From: Hemibagrus wyckioides
Taxonomy: Eukaryota; Chordata; Actinopteri; Siluriformes; Bagridae
DNA: 64,000 nt
Assembly (NCBI RefSeq): GCF_019097595.1
Contig: NC_080720.1
Span: 25,792,852 to 25,856,851 of the forward strand
Direction of reading: 5' to 3'
The notes below the pieces were generated by a model. The model was not told the DNA's origin. It did not search any database and worked only from the letters and a program-made list of their open reading frames with translations. The translations under genes were made by a program, and so were the position numbers. The first letter of the stretch is position 1. Every line of letters begins with the position of its first letter. This document shows positions 25,061 to 39,151 of the stretch, in pieces.

Positions 25061-26127
25061 CAAAGGATGTCTTTGCCAGCTACACCCTGCCAAAACATCA
25101 AATGCATGATTAGCTCTCTGCCTTGCTGTTCCTTCATGCCCCCGAGTGCTAATCCATTACTGCCTTTCACGGTCTAAATATATTACTCCATTTAGATAGG
25201 CCAGATTAAATGTGATTAGAATAGCCTCCCACATGCCCCTATTCTGGCTAAAGCTTATAGACACTATGAGATCAAAGTTATGAAAGGAACAGAAAGCCAA
25301 AAATCTGCCAAAAATGAGATGAGAGCAAGCCCCACGACTGCACTAACTGACAGAGAGAGCGCGACCTGCCTTCAGACTCCGTCTGAACCCTGAACGCTCA
25401 GAGAGATGAGAGGGTCATGGGCTGATCGGGGGAAAACAGAGGCAGTCTTTAGCAGGAAAAATCAGCTCATTAGCTGACTTTTTTGCTCTTTTGGTCTGAC
25501 TAAGAAGGGCTGGGGATAAACTGTGCTTTATTTTTCCAACCTATTACTGCAGTTGATCCTCTGTCCTCCTACTGTAAATCAACAGTTTTGACCACAAAAT
25601 GCTTGAAAATATTTAAGCTTTCAACATGTGGCTTAAATTAATCAGTATAACCAATAACTTCATAAAACAACCAGATTTTAGGAAAATAGGAAAATATCCT
25701 CATGTGGGTAATTCATTAAAAAGCGTCATGAATGACTCAGATAAAGGAAAACCCCTTTTCTTCCTTTGTATCAGACTTCAGAAAGTGAGACACTCGACAC
25801 AACACTGATCTCATACATGGCAACATAGATGTAAAAACTGGATTTGAAGTAATGCTCTGTTTGCAGTGTAACTAAACACCACAATAGATATTGTCACAGA
25901 CTGTTAAGAGCTAAGAGTCTTACAGTTGTACAGTGAAGAACATGAATGGCTTATTCATCACTGCAACCTGAATTTAATTTCAGTAATTCATACAGAAGAA
26001 CAACGTAAGCTCACGTGCAGATCAATCAACTGGCAGAATACAAGCTACTGTACTACTGCATTATTATGTATGTCAGTAGTAACAACCTAAGTTTGGATTT
26101 CAAAATGTTATTTTGTATAAATTATGA

Positions 26128-26207
<80 letters not shown>

Positions 26208-26379
26208 GTTTTTTGTTAAATATAGTGCCTGCACAAGAACTGTTCTCGAAGATGCTTGGAACAACCTCTTAGTAAACTTCCTTAGAAAACATGCATGAAA
26301 TGTAGTTGGTTCTTACAATAACGGTGGTCACATTAAAGTTACTGTTTACTGTATTTCTATCTAAAGCGATATAAGTCTA
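24305..26379. other. Intergenic with microsatellites, no gene seen
   Basis: The stretch holds (CA)n at about 25029-25057 and (GAAA)n at 26126-26207. The stretch 25100-25460 is less AT-rich and repeat-poor and could be a conserved non-coding element. No exon or RNA gene was recognised. Confidence 0.5.
26126..26207 (+). repeat. (GAAA)n tetranucleotide microsatellite
   Basis: About 20 perfect GAAA units are present. The Lys/Glu/Arg-rich open frame across it (26015-26272) is a repeat artefact. Confidence 0.95.
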
Positions 26380-26765
26380 CAGAAGACTTGGAAACTGTGA
26401 TTCATGCCTTTATTAAAACACAGTTGGTCTTCTGTAATGCTCTGTATACTGGCCTTCATCAAGCTGCCTTATCTCGCTTGCAGAATGCAAAATGCAGCAG
26501 CTAGATTTTACCAGGAACCAAAAAGAAGGATTATATTTCATCTTTTTTGGCATCTCTTCACTGGCTTCCTGTTAAGTCCAGAACTGATCCCTTAAAAAAA
26601 ATCCTTGAAAATCCATATTTTTCTGGCATTGCTGCACAGTACATTATTGACCTTCTCCCCCTGTCTGAATGCTAAGATCTTATAACCAACTTCTTCTAGA
26701 GAAAGGGTGATGGAGCCTATTCTGTGGTTGGCCCTAAACTCTTCGTCTTATCATGTTATTTAATG
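26380..26765 (+). mobile_element. LINE relic, C-terminal ORF2 region
   Basis: Plus-strand reading gives HAFIKTQLVFCNALYTGLHQ, then a broken QNAKCSS-like segment and SLHWLPVKSRT. These recall the RT C-terminal region of fish LINEs (the NALYTGLP...ASLHWLPV signature). Frameshifts and stops are present, and the copy is short and old. Confidence 0.65.
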
Positions 26766-27071
26766 TGACATTATATGATCTTCTGTTATATAGAAATCAA
26801 ATTTGACTGAATTATATCAGTGTTAATGTATATTCAATTCCTTTGCAACATTTTTGTGCACTAGTGCATGAAGATATTAAGGCACACCACCAGAACTGAC
26901 CACCAGTACAAGCAAGTTAGATGGCAAAAAACATGACAAGTACAATTCACAGTGTATAGAAATAATATTTATTGATTGATAATGTTATGAATTTGGGTAC
27001 GTGGCAGTGTTCTATTCTAATTAAACTACACTGCTCTATAGCCAATATGGATATAGTGTGGTGTAATTTCT

Positions 27072-27306
27072 AGGGCAGCACGGTGTTGCATGTTGTTGTT
27101 GCAACACAGCTCCAGGGTACTCGGTTCCACCCAAAAACATGCCAGGAGGTGAACTGCCAACTCTAAATTGCCCCTAGGTAAGAATGTGTTTGTGCATGGT
27201 GTGTTGTGATAGATTGGCATTCCTTCCAGAGTGTATTCCTGCCTCCATGTTCCAGGGATGGGCACCGGATCCACCACAACCCTGACCCAGATAAAGCATG
27301 AATGCA
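27072..27306 (+). repeat. SINE-like dispersed repeat, + orientation
   Basis: It starts with GGGCAGCACGGTGTTGCA, then CAGCTCCAGGGTACTCGGTT (box B-like), AAACATGCCAGGAGGTGAAC, CTAAATTGCCCCTAGGTAAG and GGATCCACCACAACCCTGAC. It belongs to the same broad family as the repeat at 14585 and abuts a Tc1 relic on its right. Confidence 0.65.
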
Positions 27307-27331
27307 TGTAATAGGTATAACGCCTCCAGAC

Positions 27332-27525
27332 TCTGATATCCATGAAGGCTCCAGCTTGCAGCTTACAGGACCTAAAGGACTTGCTGCTAATGTCTTGGTG
27401 ACAGATACCACGGCACACCTTTAGAGGTCTTATGGAGTCCATGCCTCGACGAGTTAGAGCTGTTTTGGTGGCACAAGGCAGACCTACACCATATTAGACA
27501 GGTGGTTTTAATCTTCTAGCTGATC
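27332..27525 (+). mobile_element. 3' end of a Tc1 element
   Basis: The plus strand matches the 3' coding end and right terminus of the GATCAGCC Tc1 family seen at 22935. It includes a TGGAGTCCATGCCTCGACGA block, a degraded ATTAGACAGGTGG, and a closing GCTGATC. The left part of the element is missing. Confidence 0.75.
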
Positions 27526-30500
27526 TTTGAGACTAGTCCACAAACTATATCTGTTTAAACTCTAGTTTAACTATGGTTAAAATATGAGGATTCCTCCCAA
27601 AAGATTTGTTGAAATTTTACACTGCATTAGTCATGGCATTCGTTGTAGTGGACATGAAAAGTGTTTAATAAAAACAGAGTCTGTACAAATTTTTTTTGGA
27701 CTAATTTGTACAATGGGGAAAAGTACACGTCAATGTTTAATGGAAAAAAATCAGGTCTGAAGGAGATAATACACTATGAACATGAGTTGAAGTGAAGATG
27801 GAAACAGTACTGTACTATATTTAAAAATAAATATAACTAAATAATTTTCTAGTGTCTACTTTTATATAAGCCATGAAGCACCACTGTGGAGCGTTACATG
27901 ACAAAGAAATTTATTGCTGAATAAAAAAATGGCACCCCAATACAGGTGGAAATCCCATACCTCTGGTAAAAAGAGTTTATAACCATTTATAGGCAGATAA
28001 ATTTAATCAAAGTGGCTTACAATTTCCATTTAAAACATATCCTCACGCTATTAAAGTACAAACAGGACAGGATGCAAGAGCAGTATTGAGCTATGACCTT
28101 ATTAATGTGGAGTTGTTAGTTTAGCAATGAAAACGCTGCTTTATTTTAAAAATAAAATTAAAGATCATTTAAATGGTTAATCAAGAAGTAGGTCCTCAGT
28201 TTTTTGTGCTGTGTTTGAAGATGGATAGTGACTCAGTTGTTCCGACAGCCAAGGGAAGTTCATTTCCTCAACCGATTGGCAATGGAATCTTGATGCACAT
28301 TTTCTTTGTCCTTGGAGAGACGGCAAGTCTGTGAGTAACCAGGTGTGAGCAACCAGACAGCCTGAGTAAAAACAAAACCCTCTGTTAAGTCTAATAGACC
28401 AGAGCTGAATACTTTGATGCAACTTTCCAGATGGCTTGTGAGACGCACAATTACTTCACACAAGCAAAATACAATGCACAGAAATAAGGAACATTGATCA
28501 GTGAAAAATATCAGCATTGCGCCTCTTGGGAGATGTAATACATAATTCTTGAATATTATTTAATGCTGATTATATAGGCGGTAAAGTCCAGATGTGCAAT
28601 CTTAATTCAACCACTGTGAGTTATTGCAATGATATATTAATTCCTCCTTATGTTTGTGGAAAGAAAGCGAGCGCAAAGACAACATCTGAGTGGTGAGTGG
28701 TGTAATTGTGTACATATCATTCATCCCACTGAATCATTCACCAAGAACTTTCCCAAATCCCTAAACATGAGAAACCCAACCTTCTGGTATGCAGGGGAGA
28801 AACACCAGAATTAATACTGTAAATATCATTTGCCTCAGCGTGAAAGAGATGCGTAATATTGATTTAATCTTCGTTTTAGAGGCTGGGTGTCTTTATTTTA
28901 ATGCTTTTGTAGTTAATCAATTGTAGCATGTCACAGGGAGCATGTGAATCAGATTACAGTCTTATCAGCGACTGGTGAGAGCTTAATGCATTACATTCCT
29001 CAGTGACAACTTCAATTGGGTTTTTGTTCAATTTCCCTGCGCAGTCTGGCAGTCAGACTAGCGAACGGTTTAATAACAGATCATGGGGTAGGGAATCAGA
29101 AAGTCTCCGCTTTTGTTTTCACTTTATTGGAAAAGTCTAGTTTCTAGCTCTCGATGATTAGTAGATCATGTAAAAACTATTAACATGTCTTTAGTTCCTT
29201 CCCCATTTTTTTGATTAATATACAGTTTTTAATTTGATCATTAACATGAAGTATTTTTAATGTATTGTGCACAGAAAAAAAACAAAACAAAACTAGTTTT
29301 GGCTTTTCAACCACAGTAATTTCTGATGAGTTTTCCCAGACCACCATGCAAATATAGTCTAAGCTTAATGCATAATTTTTTTTCACCACATTAGACTTTT
29401 GGACCCTACAAAACCATATTTGGAACAAGCTGCTTTGATTTATACATATTCTTATATTCTTTCACTGCATAACCTGCGGCTCAAACACAATTTCTGGTTG
29501 AGAAGAAGAAACATGGTTATTTTTCTCCATATCTATGCTAAATGAGCCTTACTCATCTGTTATCGTTGAACATAATGAATAACGTGACTCTAATAGGGTC
29601 TCGCTCATCCCCATTCATAACTGTCATGGCACACGGCACCTATTAAAAGCCCCCAACTCTGAGCCATGCAAACACCATTAATCTTTGCACACACCTCCAC
29701 ACAGATTCCTCGTTACTTCAACCCTCACACTAAGAAATAAACCTGATCCAGTGACGCCAATCCTTCGCTGACATATTATCCAAGGATGAGAGCTTTGCTC
29801 ATTCCATGAGGCCTAACCACACTGTTATTCAGGTAACAGCTTTTTTTTTAAAGTGTCACCTTAATGCAAACCCCACATTTTTCACTCACATTAATCCATC
29901 AGTTTCAGGAAGAACCTGTTCAGTGTGACTATTTGAATTTGGTTTTGGGAACCAAATGTGGTGCATTTTATTTGAATATCATTGTGAAAGCATTATGTGC
30001 CTTTTTAATTCAGTGAGCTAAAACATTTTCCCCTGGTTTCTAAGCTTGACGTTAGTATCCTAAAGTTTATATCTACTATCAAGAACAGTTTTCACTTAAT
30101 CATCATGATTACAAAGTACTATTTTACTCAGCCGATGCATTTTTATGAGATTAAACCAACCCACTCCTGGATGTTTGAATCAAAATGGGTACAAATGTGT
30201 TGAATAAATGACTATAACCACAGCTATAGCAATTCTGTCTGCAAGGTTTGTATTTATGCACTCAGATCCTCATACTTTATCATTTAACACCTTACACAGA
30301 GACCTGTATGGTCATATTAACAGATTAAAAACATGCATAACCACTGATAAGCTGAAGCTGTGAGGAAATGATTATTTAGGGTTTTTTTTGTAGCCGTGTC
30401 CAGTGTCACTGCTTTATAGCAGTCAGAGGTAAAGCTGTAACTTTAAGGTTACTGACACAGGAGAGGGGTTTGCATTTCACAGTTTCTTGGTAACAGTTTC

Positions 30501-31650
30501 TTTCTAATTCATTGTAAGTGTATTTTACAGCATTGAATGTAAGAACTTATTAAAAAGTGTGAAAAGATGTTCATGAATAAACAAACAATTGTAAGAACTG
30601 ACAAATTGTTGTGGTGTAAGAAGAATAAACCACTTTTTTGACATGCTATTAAAGAAAAATCATCAATATTGTGTTCAGTTATTTACATGCTTACTTGAAA
30701 GATCAAATGAACCCATAATTATCAATTTGTCAAATCTCTTAACGACACAAGTGCAAGTCCAGTAGTGTATTTCTCTACATATAATTCACTTCTGGTTTCT
30801 AAGTAAAAACAATGGAATCTTCTTTTTACAGAATTTTTTGGACCCTGTCCTTTGCTAATATATAAAAGATATTCTAATATAAGAGTGTGTTTGTATTTCA
30901 GGTCAAAAAATGGTTGTGACATTTATGAAGCCTGCTAGGCTTCCAAAGTAACTTTCATTTGAGCCGCCCCTTCTTTGTCTTTTGTTCAGAAAGTCTGGGT
31001 AAATATTAGATTGCTGGGATAAGGTGAGCCAGGAGCCATAGGCCTGCACAAAGAGAGAAACCACAGCTGTCAGTCTACTGTATTTAATCCGGACCAGACC
31101 TCGGGCTGCGTGTCGATAGTGGGGTCCATTTCAATTCTGCTCTACAGGTGCTCTCTATATCAAACAGACCGGAGACACTAAACTGTCAATCACTGTCATT
31201 CACAGCTTTATCTCCAGTCTTGCTAAAGACCATGTTCACAGCGGCCAACCTTTGAGATTCTCCCAGGAGCTTCCTGATTGTCTCAGAGGGACATAAGAGA
31301 ATGTTTATCAGTTCGGTCAACAAAGGAAACCTGCTTTATGTTTGACATGCATGCTTAAACTCAACATACAATATTTTATGTGTTTAGATCATGAGGCTTT
31401 TTCTTTGACAAAGGCAGTAAAGTCAACAAGAGCCATTTATATTTCCTTTTGGCTTATTATTGTGTGATTCTCATAAACTATACTATGAATGTACTAGGAT
31501 TTGATATTTTTAATAGTAACGGGCAAATCCTACATTTGGCCAGGACAAGCAGATTTTGTATCTGGGTTATTAGTTTTTTGTTTGTAGTTGCCCTACAGAC
31601 AAGCTTTTTTGACTTTTAAAATAAAAGTTTATATTTGGTAAACACCTCAT
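27526..31650. other. Intergenic, no gene; several GC-balanced stretches
   Basis: No coding exon was recognised. Stretches at about 28900-29130, 29550-29830 and 30950-31330 have balanced composition and no repeat character, which is how vertebrate enhancers often look by eye. This is a hint only. A segment at 30571-30620 is homologous to one at 34240-34296 (see findings). Confidence 0.45.
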
Positions 31651-31654
31651 GATG

Positions 31655-31975
31655 GTGCGATACACTTCAGTGCTATAATTAAACAGAAGCACTTCAATGC
31701 TGCACACTTGAATGACGTAACTATAGAAACAGATGGCAATGCTGTAACTATAGAGACACTCTTAAGTGGTGTAACTGTAGAGACACACTTCAATGCTGCA
31801 ACTATAGCGATACTTCATTGCAATAAATATAAGGACACACTTCTATGATGTAAATATAGTGACATACTTCAGCGCTGTAACAATAAACACACTTCTATAA
31901 TGCACCTCTAGTGACTTCCTTCAGAGCTGTAACTACAGTGATGTACTTCAGTGTGGCATTTTTCAGTGCTGTACC
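31655..31975 (+). repeat. Degenerate ~27-bp tandem array
   Basis: About ten diverged copies of a unit like AGAGACACACTTCAATGCTG followed by YAACTAT are present. The unit lengths are 25-27 bases. The array lies in otherwise unremarkable intergenic DNA. Confidence 0.75.
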
Positions 31976-31979
31976 TGTA

Positions 31980-34900
31980 CCATGTGGTCCTCTACACGAA
32001 AGAATTTTTATTACACCAATTAATTAGTAGATTAGATTTTCAGACAGGTCTGTGGAAACACTGATATAATCAAGCAAAAATAAATTGCAGTGCAAAGACT
32101 ATGTCTAGGTAAATCTACTGCAATCACAGCACAGCTAAATATACAGTATAAGGAGAAACTAATGACAGAATGAGGAGCCTACACCACTTCTCATAGCTGA
32201 AATGTTAATCGACGCAGTGCTGACTTTTGTTTAGCATTCTCCAGGATCATATAATCATTCACTTCCTGTCATCCCATGAATTAATGCACTTAACTAACAA
32301 GCTTGCCGTATGTTACTGCAATATGTTAGATACCATTTGTCATTAGGATTCCAGGTAACCTAAACATGAACCTGCAGCACTTTAGAGCTTTTACTTTACT
32401 GATGATTAGCCTTTACTTTACTGCTAACTGATGATTAGCTTTTACTTTACTGATGATTTAACCTTTGTTAAAATAAATGTGTTTATGATCCTGTTGGATC
32501 CCAAGGCTTCTGCTTTTGAATGTATTTCGATTTTTGGCAAGGAGCGCCACGTTCAGGTTCAGCTGCAGAGCATCAACATTAGCTAAGACTCTAAAAAAAC
32601 ACGTGGCAGTGTGTTTATTTTCTTCTTTTCTTTTAAGCCAAGGCATGATCTGACTCGATCAAAATCCAAAATATTTGTACAGGTAAGCTTGATGAGCATG
32701 ACTCAAAAACACACCCAAATAAATTCTTTGATGGAGATAATTACTTCTCAGCTTAATTTTAATAGATATAACACTACTTGTATAATCATCTTTGTTAAAT
32801 GACTATTTTGGGTAGCAACACTACTGTTTGATTTGGTTTAGAGCCCATGAATCTTTCTGACAAATTCAAACCACGTCAAAGTCTGGGACTAGTTCAACCG
32901 TTCCTTGAAATCACACAATAGAATTGAGCTACAGCAGAACAAAATAACCTGATGAATGAAAACCACAAATATCAAATCTGTAAAAGATTACAGAAACATT
33001 CTTCAGTCTTCTGGATTTTGTAAATATTTTATTGTAAGTCAGACACAAATAGTGCAAATAGACAGTTCCAGTTCTGCAATGTTCGTTATCTCAGCTTCTA
33101 TCCGTATCCTTGAACTGCTGGGGATCGAACTTTCCAATGTCAAGGCCAAACCTGGTGCAGTGGCTAAAACCTAGAAAACTGACTCTGAGCATTTTTGACA
33201 CTTCACTTTTTAAAAAATAACAATTTTTAAACCCAATCTGTCATTATATGTTATTTATCAGCAGCCCATCATTGAGCTCAGTGAAATTAGAGCTGTATAG
33301 TGATGAGACGTGATGAGAACCGTAACACATAACACTTGTTCATGCATGCCTTGATCCATTTTTTCTACATGCTTTACATCCCTTTTGATTTGGAGAAATC
33401 TGGACTAAAGACATGGTTTAATCCTGTAGGACTACTGGCCAAGTGCATACAGGATACACAGCACTATATTCCATATCTATATCTTTGATTGTATCTTGGC
33501 TTTAAGCCTAAGGAGGATTATATACAGACTCTAATATATATATATAGACTCTTGAGAGCATTAAAGATGTAGTGATGTTGTATGCACACCAGGTTTCATG
33601 CACATAGATTAAACTTGAATTCATGACAAATTACTAGTCACTGGGCAATTGGCACTATTTTTATATTTCTCACTGACTGTACTCCTAATTGACTTAATAT
33701 TGCATTCCTATATTGTAGAAACTTGCTGCCTGGTGACTAGATCATGCTTGAGGGCTGAATAAATGGATAGAAGGTCACTGCTCTTATTTCCTCCAATTCA
33801 TTAAGCGCTTGATTGCGTGCTAACATACGTGACCGCAGCCTGCACTTAAAATTAACACTGACTGACCTGGCTTTGTTTCAGTCCCAGCGTGATTCCCTCA
33901 CCTGGCAATAAATCCCACACGTTTAACTGCTGTTTTGTTTGTCAAAGATCATTATCCATGGAACTGAGATCCATGATTTAGATGTAATTAGCTGGAGGAC
34001 AGAAACTGTGTCAGTATATGTTGCAAGAATTATCTTGCCATATTCAGGAAATAACCAGAGATTTGATGTGTTTTTGAATCCTTGATTCTGAAAGTAATTA
34101 AAAGGAATATGTAAAAGCAGAAGTCTGAGAGAAAATGATATTTACATTATAAATGCACTAATTTCTAACATTTTGCTTTTTTTCTGTAGTAATACCTGAT
34201 TCACAGGGAATCATTCACATGTCGGACATTTACAAAGTGTAATTCATTGATAAATAAAAACTGTAAGCACTGGCAAATCACTGAGGTATAAAAAAATAAA
34301 ACAATAGGAAGACATTATGTGCTTAAACATGTTGCTTTTTTTTTGGACATTCAAACAAATGTCCTAATTTCAATCTCTAATTAGCTGCAAGAGCAGAGTT
34401 CAAGGTGAAACAAATAAAAAAGTCAAAGGAAAACATTCCTTTTTGAGAGAAAATGGTGTCCAGTGTCTCGGCAGTCCTCTAAACAGTAATGTCCTGCATA
34501 AATCTCAGGCTCTCAGGGTATTTCAGTGTAGCCTGCATACCATCAGTGCTATAAACCAGCAACATGACCAAACATCAAAACAAAAATATCACATTTAGCA
34601 ATGTTCTTTTCTGGTGTTTGGACAGAAACAGTGTAAATGATCTCCCTTTAGAAAGACGTCTTATGTACAGACACTTTCAAATCTGTTTTTGTGGTTTGGA
34701 AAGCTTCCAAAAGGCCCAAACAAGCAAATTCAGACATGATAGTAAAACTGCAGCAAGGGATTTGGGATGCGAATTAATGCTCAGGAATCAGGAGAGGAAG
34801 CCTTGTTTGCTCCTCCTGTGGTGTGTACACTGAGCCAAGCAAGCCTCAAAGCCCAGGAAGGGAGAGGACAGTGAAAACACACGCCTGTCTCGCTCCTCTG

Positions 34901-37900
34901 CCGTCCAGACAACCTGGCCTGCATTGTGGCTGAGATTGCAATCAGCAAACAAGCGACCGCCGAGTCAATCAGAGACAATAAAGCTTTTCCTCGCTATTAC
35001 ATTTTTGCCTTCGTCTCTAGCTCACTTCAAAGCAAAGCTCACAGAACACACGTAAACGCTTCTGAGAAAAGAGTTTTAAGGAACAATTATGAGGGGTCAT
35101 ATAGCAGCAGTATATCCTTAAGTTTTTTCTCTTCCATTTCCAACATTTTGCCCAAGTAAAAGGTTTAATTGCAGTGCTGTTGACCTGCCATTGACCTGCA
35201 ATCCCACACAGGATGAAACAAACCCCAATTAAAAGCACTTCAGCTCTGAACTAATGTGGAGTATTGGCTAAGAACCAAATTTGTAGCTTTGGCTCAGAAA
35301 ATCTGCTTGGTACTCAAAACAGCACTTTGCTGTCTAGGAATTTCCCCACAAACTGTGTTTTATTTTAATGAAGACTATATTAACTTGAATGATGAATCTA
35401 GCATGAGCATTGTTTTTAAAAGAAAGATTAATGTTGTTGAATTTCTCCTTAGACAGAGCATGTTTTCATTGTTCTGTATTTTTCTATTAATTTTGGAGAG
35501 CTTTTCCCCACAGATCGTTTTCCATACCCTGTCACTAAACACAAGTCAGGTCAAGGAAATACTGCGTATATTTTTAGTCACTCATTCAGGCAGTAAGTCT
35601 GGTGGCCTTCCACTCGTGCCCTTTGATCTCTTGACTTTGCTAATGAAAATTCTTTGTGAGCGGCTCAATGAACACAATCCAACCAAGCTGGTAGATCTTA
35701 TCATCCCGATGAGGTCATCCTTGGCACAGACATTCCATAAAACAATATCTTGCCGACACGAGATCGGAGACAGGAGTCCTGGAAAAGCAAAGCAGGCAAG
35801 CATGAAGAAACATAAAGCAAATAGATGTGGAGATAAGAAGCAGGAATAACGAAGGAATAACCGTCGCATGCATGTTTTGACCTGCATTGTAGTGAGCTGG
35901 ATACGCTCCAGATTCAATTAGGAAGCTGCTGGGACCTCCGGTTCTTAGTCTGAGAGAGAGAAATGACCAGGGTAAAGCAACACAAGGAGCAGGGTACCAC
36001 TTGGGGTAATTTCATGGGTATTTCCAGAATCTCTGACTCTCCAGCTGTCCTGTCAGAGCACAGTGTGAGGCGTGACTGGCTGATCTGAATCACAGAACTC
36101 ATTTGGCTCACAAATAGGTGTCAAAAGAAAAGAAACGGTGCTTTGGGACAACCTGCTGGAAAAAAGCTTTTTTGGAACAGAAAGATTTTCTGATATTACA
36201 GATAGTTAAAGTGATACCAGCACCTGCTGATGTGTTTCCCATATGGCTATATCCACATAAGCTAGAGTAATAATATCCTTACAGGTATAGGTTAAATGTT
36301 GGAAGGGGGTGAGGTGAGGGATTTAATTGCTTTTGGTTTTAAATTTACCAGCCGTGAAATGACAAAACGATGCATACACTCACAATTCACAGATCCTTAG
36401 GGTACAGGATTCAGTACTAACTGCATGCATGCTGTAAAAGTACCATTTTGAATTCACCAGGCTGTGAAAACACACGGTGACTGACATAATTCCAGCTACT
36501 CAAGCTAGTTGACATGCACATTAACACGCCTAGGTAATATTACGTAAGGTTAGTAAGTCACTAAAAAGCACAAACTAATAAAACTAAAGAATATTTCTGA
36601 AATCAAGCATTTTACATTTATTACTGTAGTGTATTATGCATTACGGCTCTTCTTTCTTTCTTTCTTTCTTTTTTTAAAATGATCTTCATGTCTTGCGATT
36701 GCGCTATGATGCGTAAGTGTAAGTGAGCTCTTTTCAGATAAATGCAGGTACTGCAGAGATAGGGGAAAGTGTTTGTTATGGGTTGCTAGGGAATTTAACG
36801 TATCTCTTGTAGACTGCACATGACCTTGAACACGCAGTAAAAGGAAAAGTTTATACAGTAAAAAAAAGAAGTTAGAGACTTTGTGCTTTAATAAAACCCA
36901 TATACTTCCCCATTTCTTTTCCAAAATAAAACGTTCGTCACATCTATTAGTCACTTTCCATTCACTGAACTTTAGTAACTGCTTTAACCTGCTTTATCCA
37001 GAGCTTTTTTCATGCCATGTATAAAACTGTAAGTATGCACACATTTGATAGAGCATCACTTCTAATGTGTGTTAATATCACGAGGTATCATTCTAGAATA
37101 ATTTGCTTACAGAAGGTAATATTATATAACATGTTTGAGTACACATCTGGGTATGCTTAATATAATCTATTTATGGTAGATATAATTGTTTACTTTTTGC
37201 AGTATATGGGAAGTTCTAATATCAGATGTTTATTTTAGGTCAAGTGACTCAAGAGAGCAAGAAGGGGACTAAGAAGGAGAGGTTGTTTTGAACTGCTGTT
37301 GCTGCAGTGGCTTTAGCATTTGGGTCTCCATCATTGAACATGTGATGGCTTCAGCAAGAAGGAAATTATATTCAAACTATAATGAATTCAGGAATTGATG
37401 CTCACACTTGTAAGTTGCTCAAAAGATCCTGGTTACACAAATTGCACTTGACTGTATATTGTAGGAAATGATTTGAAATAATTGTTTTCCTTTCCAAGGT
37501 GGCTTGATCATTAGCTATAATTATACATTGCAATTTTAAACTTTTATCATTTTTATTTTGAATTTTATATTCTTGTAAAGCTGTTTTGCAACAATGTTCA
37601 GTATTAAAAATGCTAAACACACACAATTCAAATGAATTGAATGTTATCAGTTATCATTGTGAGTATTTATACTAATATCCTGTAAACAGAATATAGGAAC
37701 TGATCTGAGATCTGTGGCCATTTGTCGGAGCTCTTTCATGACCCCAGGTTGTGGACTACCCTGACCAACCCCTGAGAGAACAAAGTTAAAGACCTCACAT
37801 TCATTCTCTGATGACCCCGAGCCACTTTTAAAGTGACACCATAAAACATCCATGGTGGTTGTCACTTTTAGCTACCATGCTGGCTTAACAATAGACCCAA

Positions 37901-39151
37901 ACATGCAAAAGAAAAAAAAAAACATAAATAACTATGTGGCACCAGCACTTAAATGTCAACTGGAACTTCAGCTGCAACTTTATGAGCTGCAACTGGACCT
38001 GAAAACCCCTGCAAGGTTTCCGTAATCCTTCCAACAAATAAATCTTGAATGACAATGACTAAATTGAAAGAGCCAAGCAGATAGACTACAAGCTCCCTCT
38101 CTCTAACCCTGAGAAACCACGTTAGGCCTAACACTGGCAAACAGCACTATTATTTACAGGTCTATCATGCTGAGTGACTAATACCCGTAACCCAGAATCC
38201 GCTTGTCCCTTCTTCTGTTTACGCTACTCCAGAAGTCTTTAGATGAGGAGAGTGCAGAGATTTTGGTAATCTCCTTTTAATCTGCCAGGTTTTATTCTTC
38301 TGTTTGTTCCGTTACTATCAGTGAATAAGATGCTGATGGATATGATCTCCTTCCCTCTGTGTGAGAGCCCCACTCCCTAGGTTTGGAGCCACTATGAGAG
38401 TTTATCTTCCTCCAGAACTCAAAGCAATGTTTGGGACATGGTCTTTAAGGACATTGTGCAGATTAAAATTCCAGGACCACCCCATTATGATACCCAAGAA
38501 AGATAGCCAGTCTCATTTTCTCAAGACATTTTGAGGATAGGATTTAAATGAAGGAACCCATAATAGAGTTTAATAAATTAGCACTTTTCAGATAACCTTA
38601 AAAAACCCAGAATATCTGTTTACTGTACATCATCACTACTTAGAAAGTACACTACTTAGTTGTTGGAATGTCTGGCTTGGTATACTGGTACAATTTAGTT
38701 CTTTAAATACTTGTAAGTTCTAATATTTTTTTTGATAACCTTCTTGTAAGACTGCCCAGGACATTACTTCCCCCTGTCTAAAGAGGTTCTCCATGCTCCA
38801 TGCAGTTCAGATCTACTTTGTATAAATCTATTGCTTTGTCAACTCTTTCCATTCCTAGCAATGGTTCTGAGTGTTGTTTCATGCTGATTGTTTATGCTAG
38901 GTTTCAGTTGCCTTTTTTTACTTTTCCTAGAGTTATTATTAAAAATGGGAACTGCGACAACTATTTTTAGAGGCCTATTGGGGTAGGGATCATGCTGCCC
39001 CATGCTTGGAAGACAATTACCAAGTATATAGCAAATAATCAGAATGAAATCTAATACATTTCTGTAGACAGTGTTTACATGGGGAATGAGAGAATGACGA
39101 TATACGAGAAATATAGATTATTCAAATCGTTTGTTTGTTTCTTCATTCATG
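31980..39151. other. Intergenic, no supported gene
   Basis: The stretch holds a small triplication of CTTTACTTTACTGATGATTA at about 32390-32463 and a TTTC run at about 36650-36672. GC-balanced stretches lie at about 33780-34020, 34780-35000 and 35580-35870. A long open frame without recognisable similarity covers 35256-35849 (see findings). A short SINE-tail-like piece lies near 36965-37015. Confidence 0.45.

Noticed and set aside
26015..26272. Lys/Glu/Arg-rich small protein
   Set aside because: It comes from translation of the (GAAA)n microsatellite.
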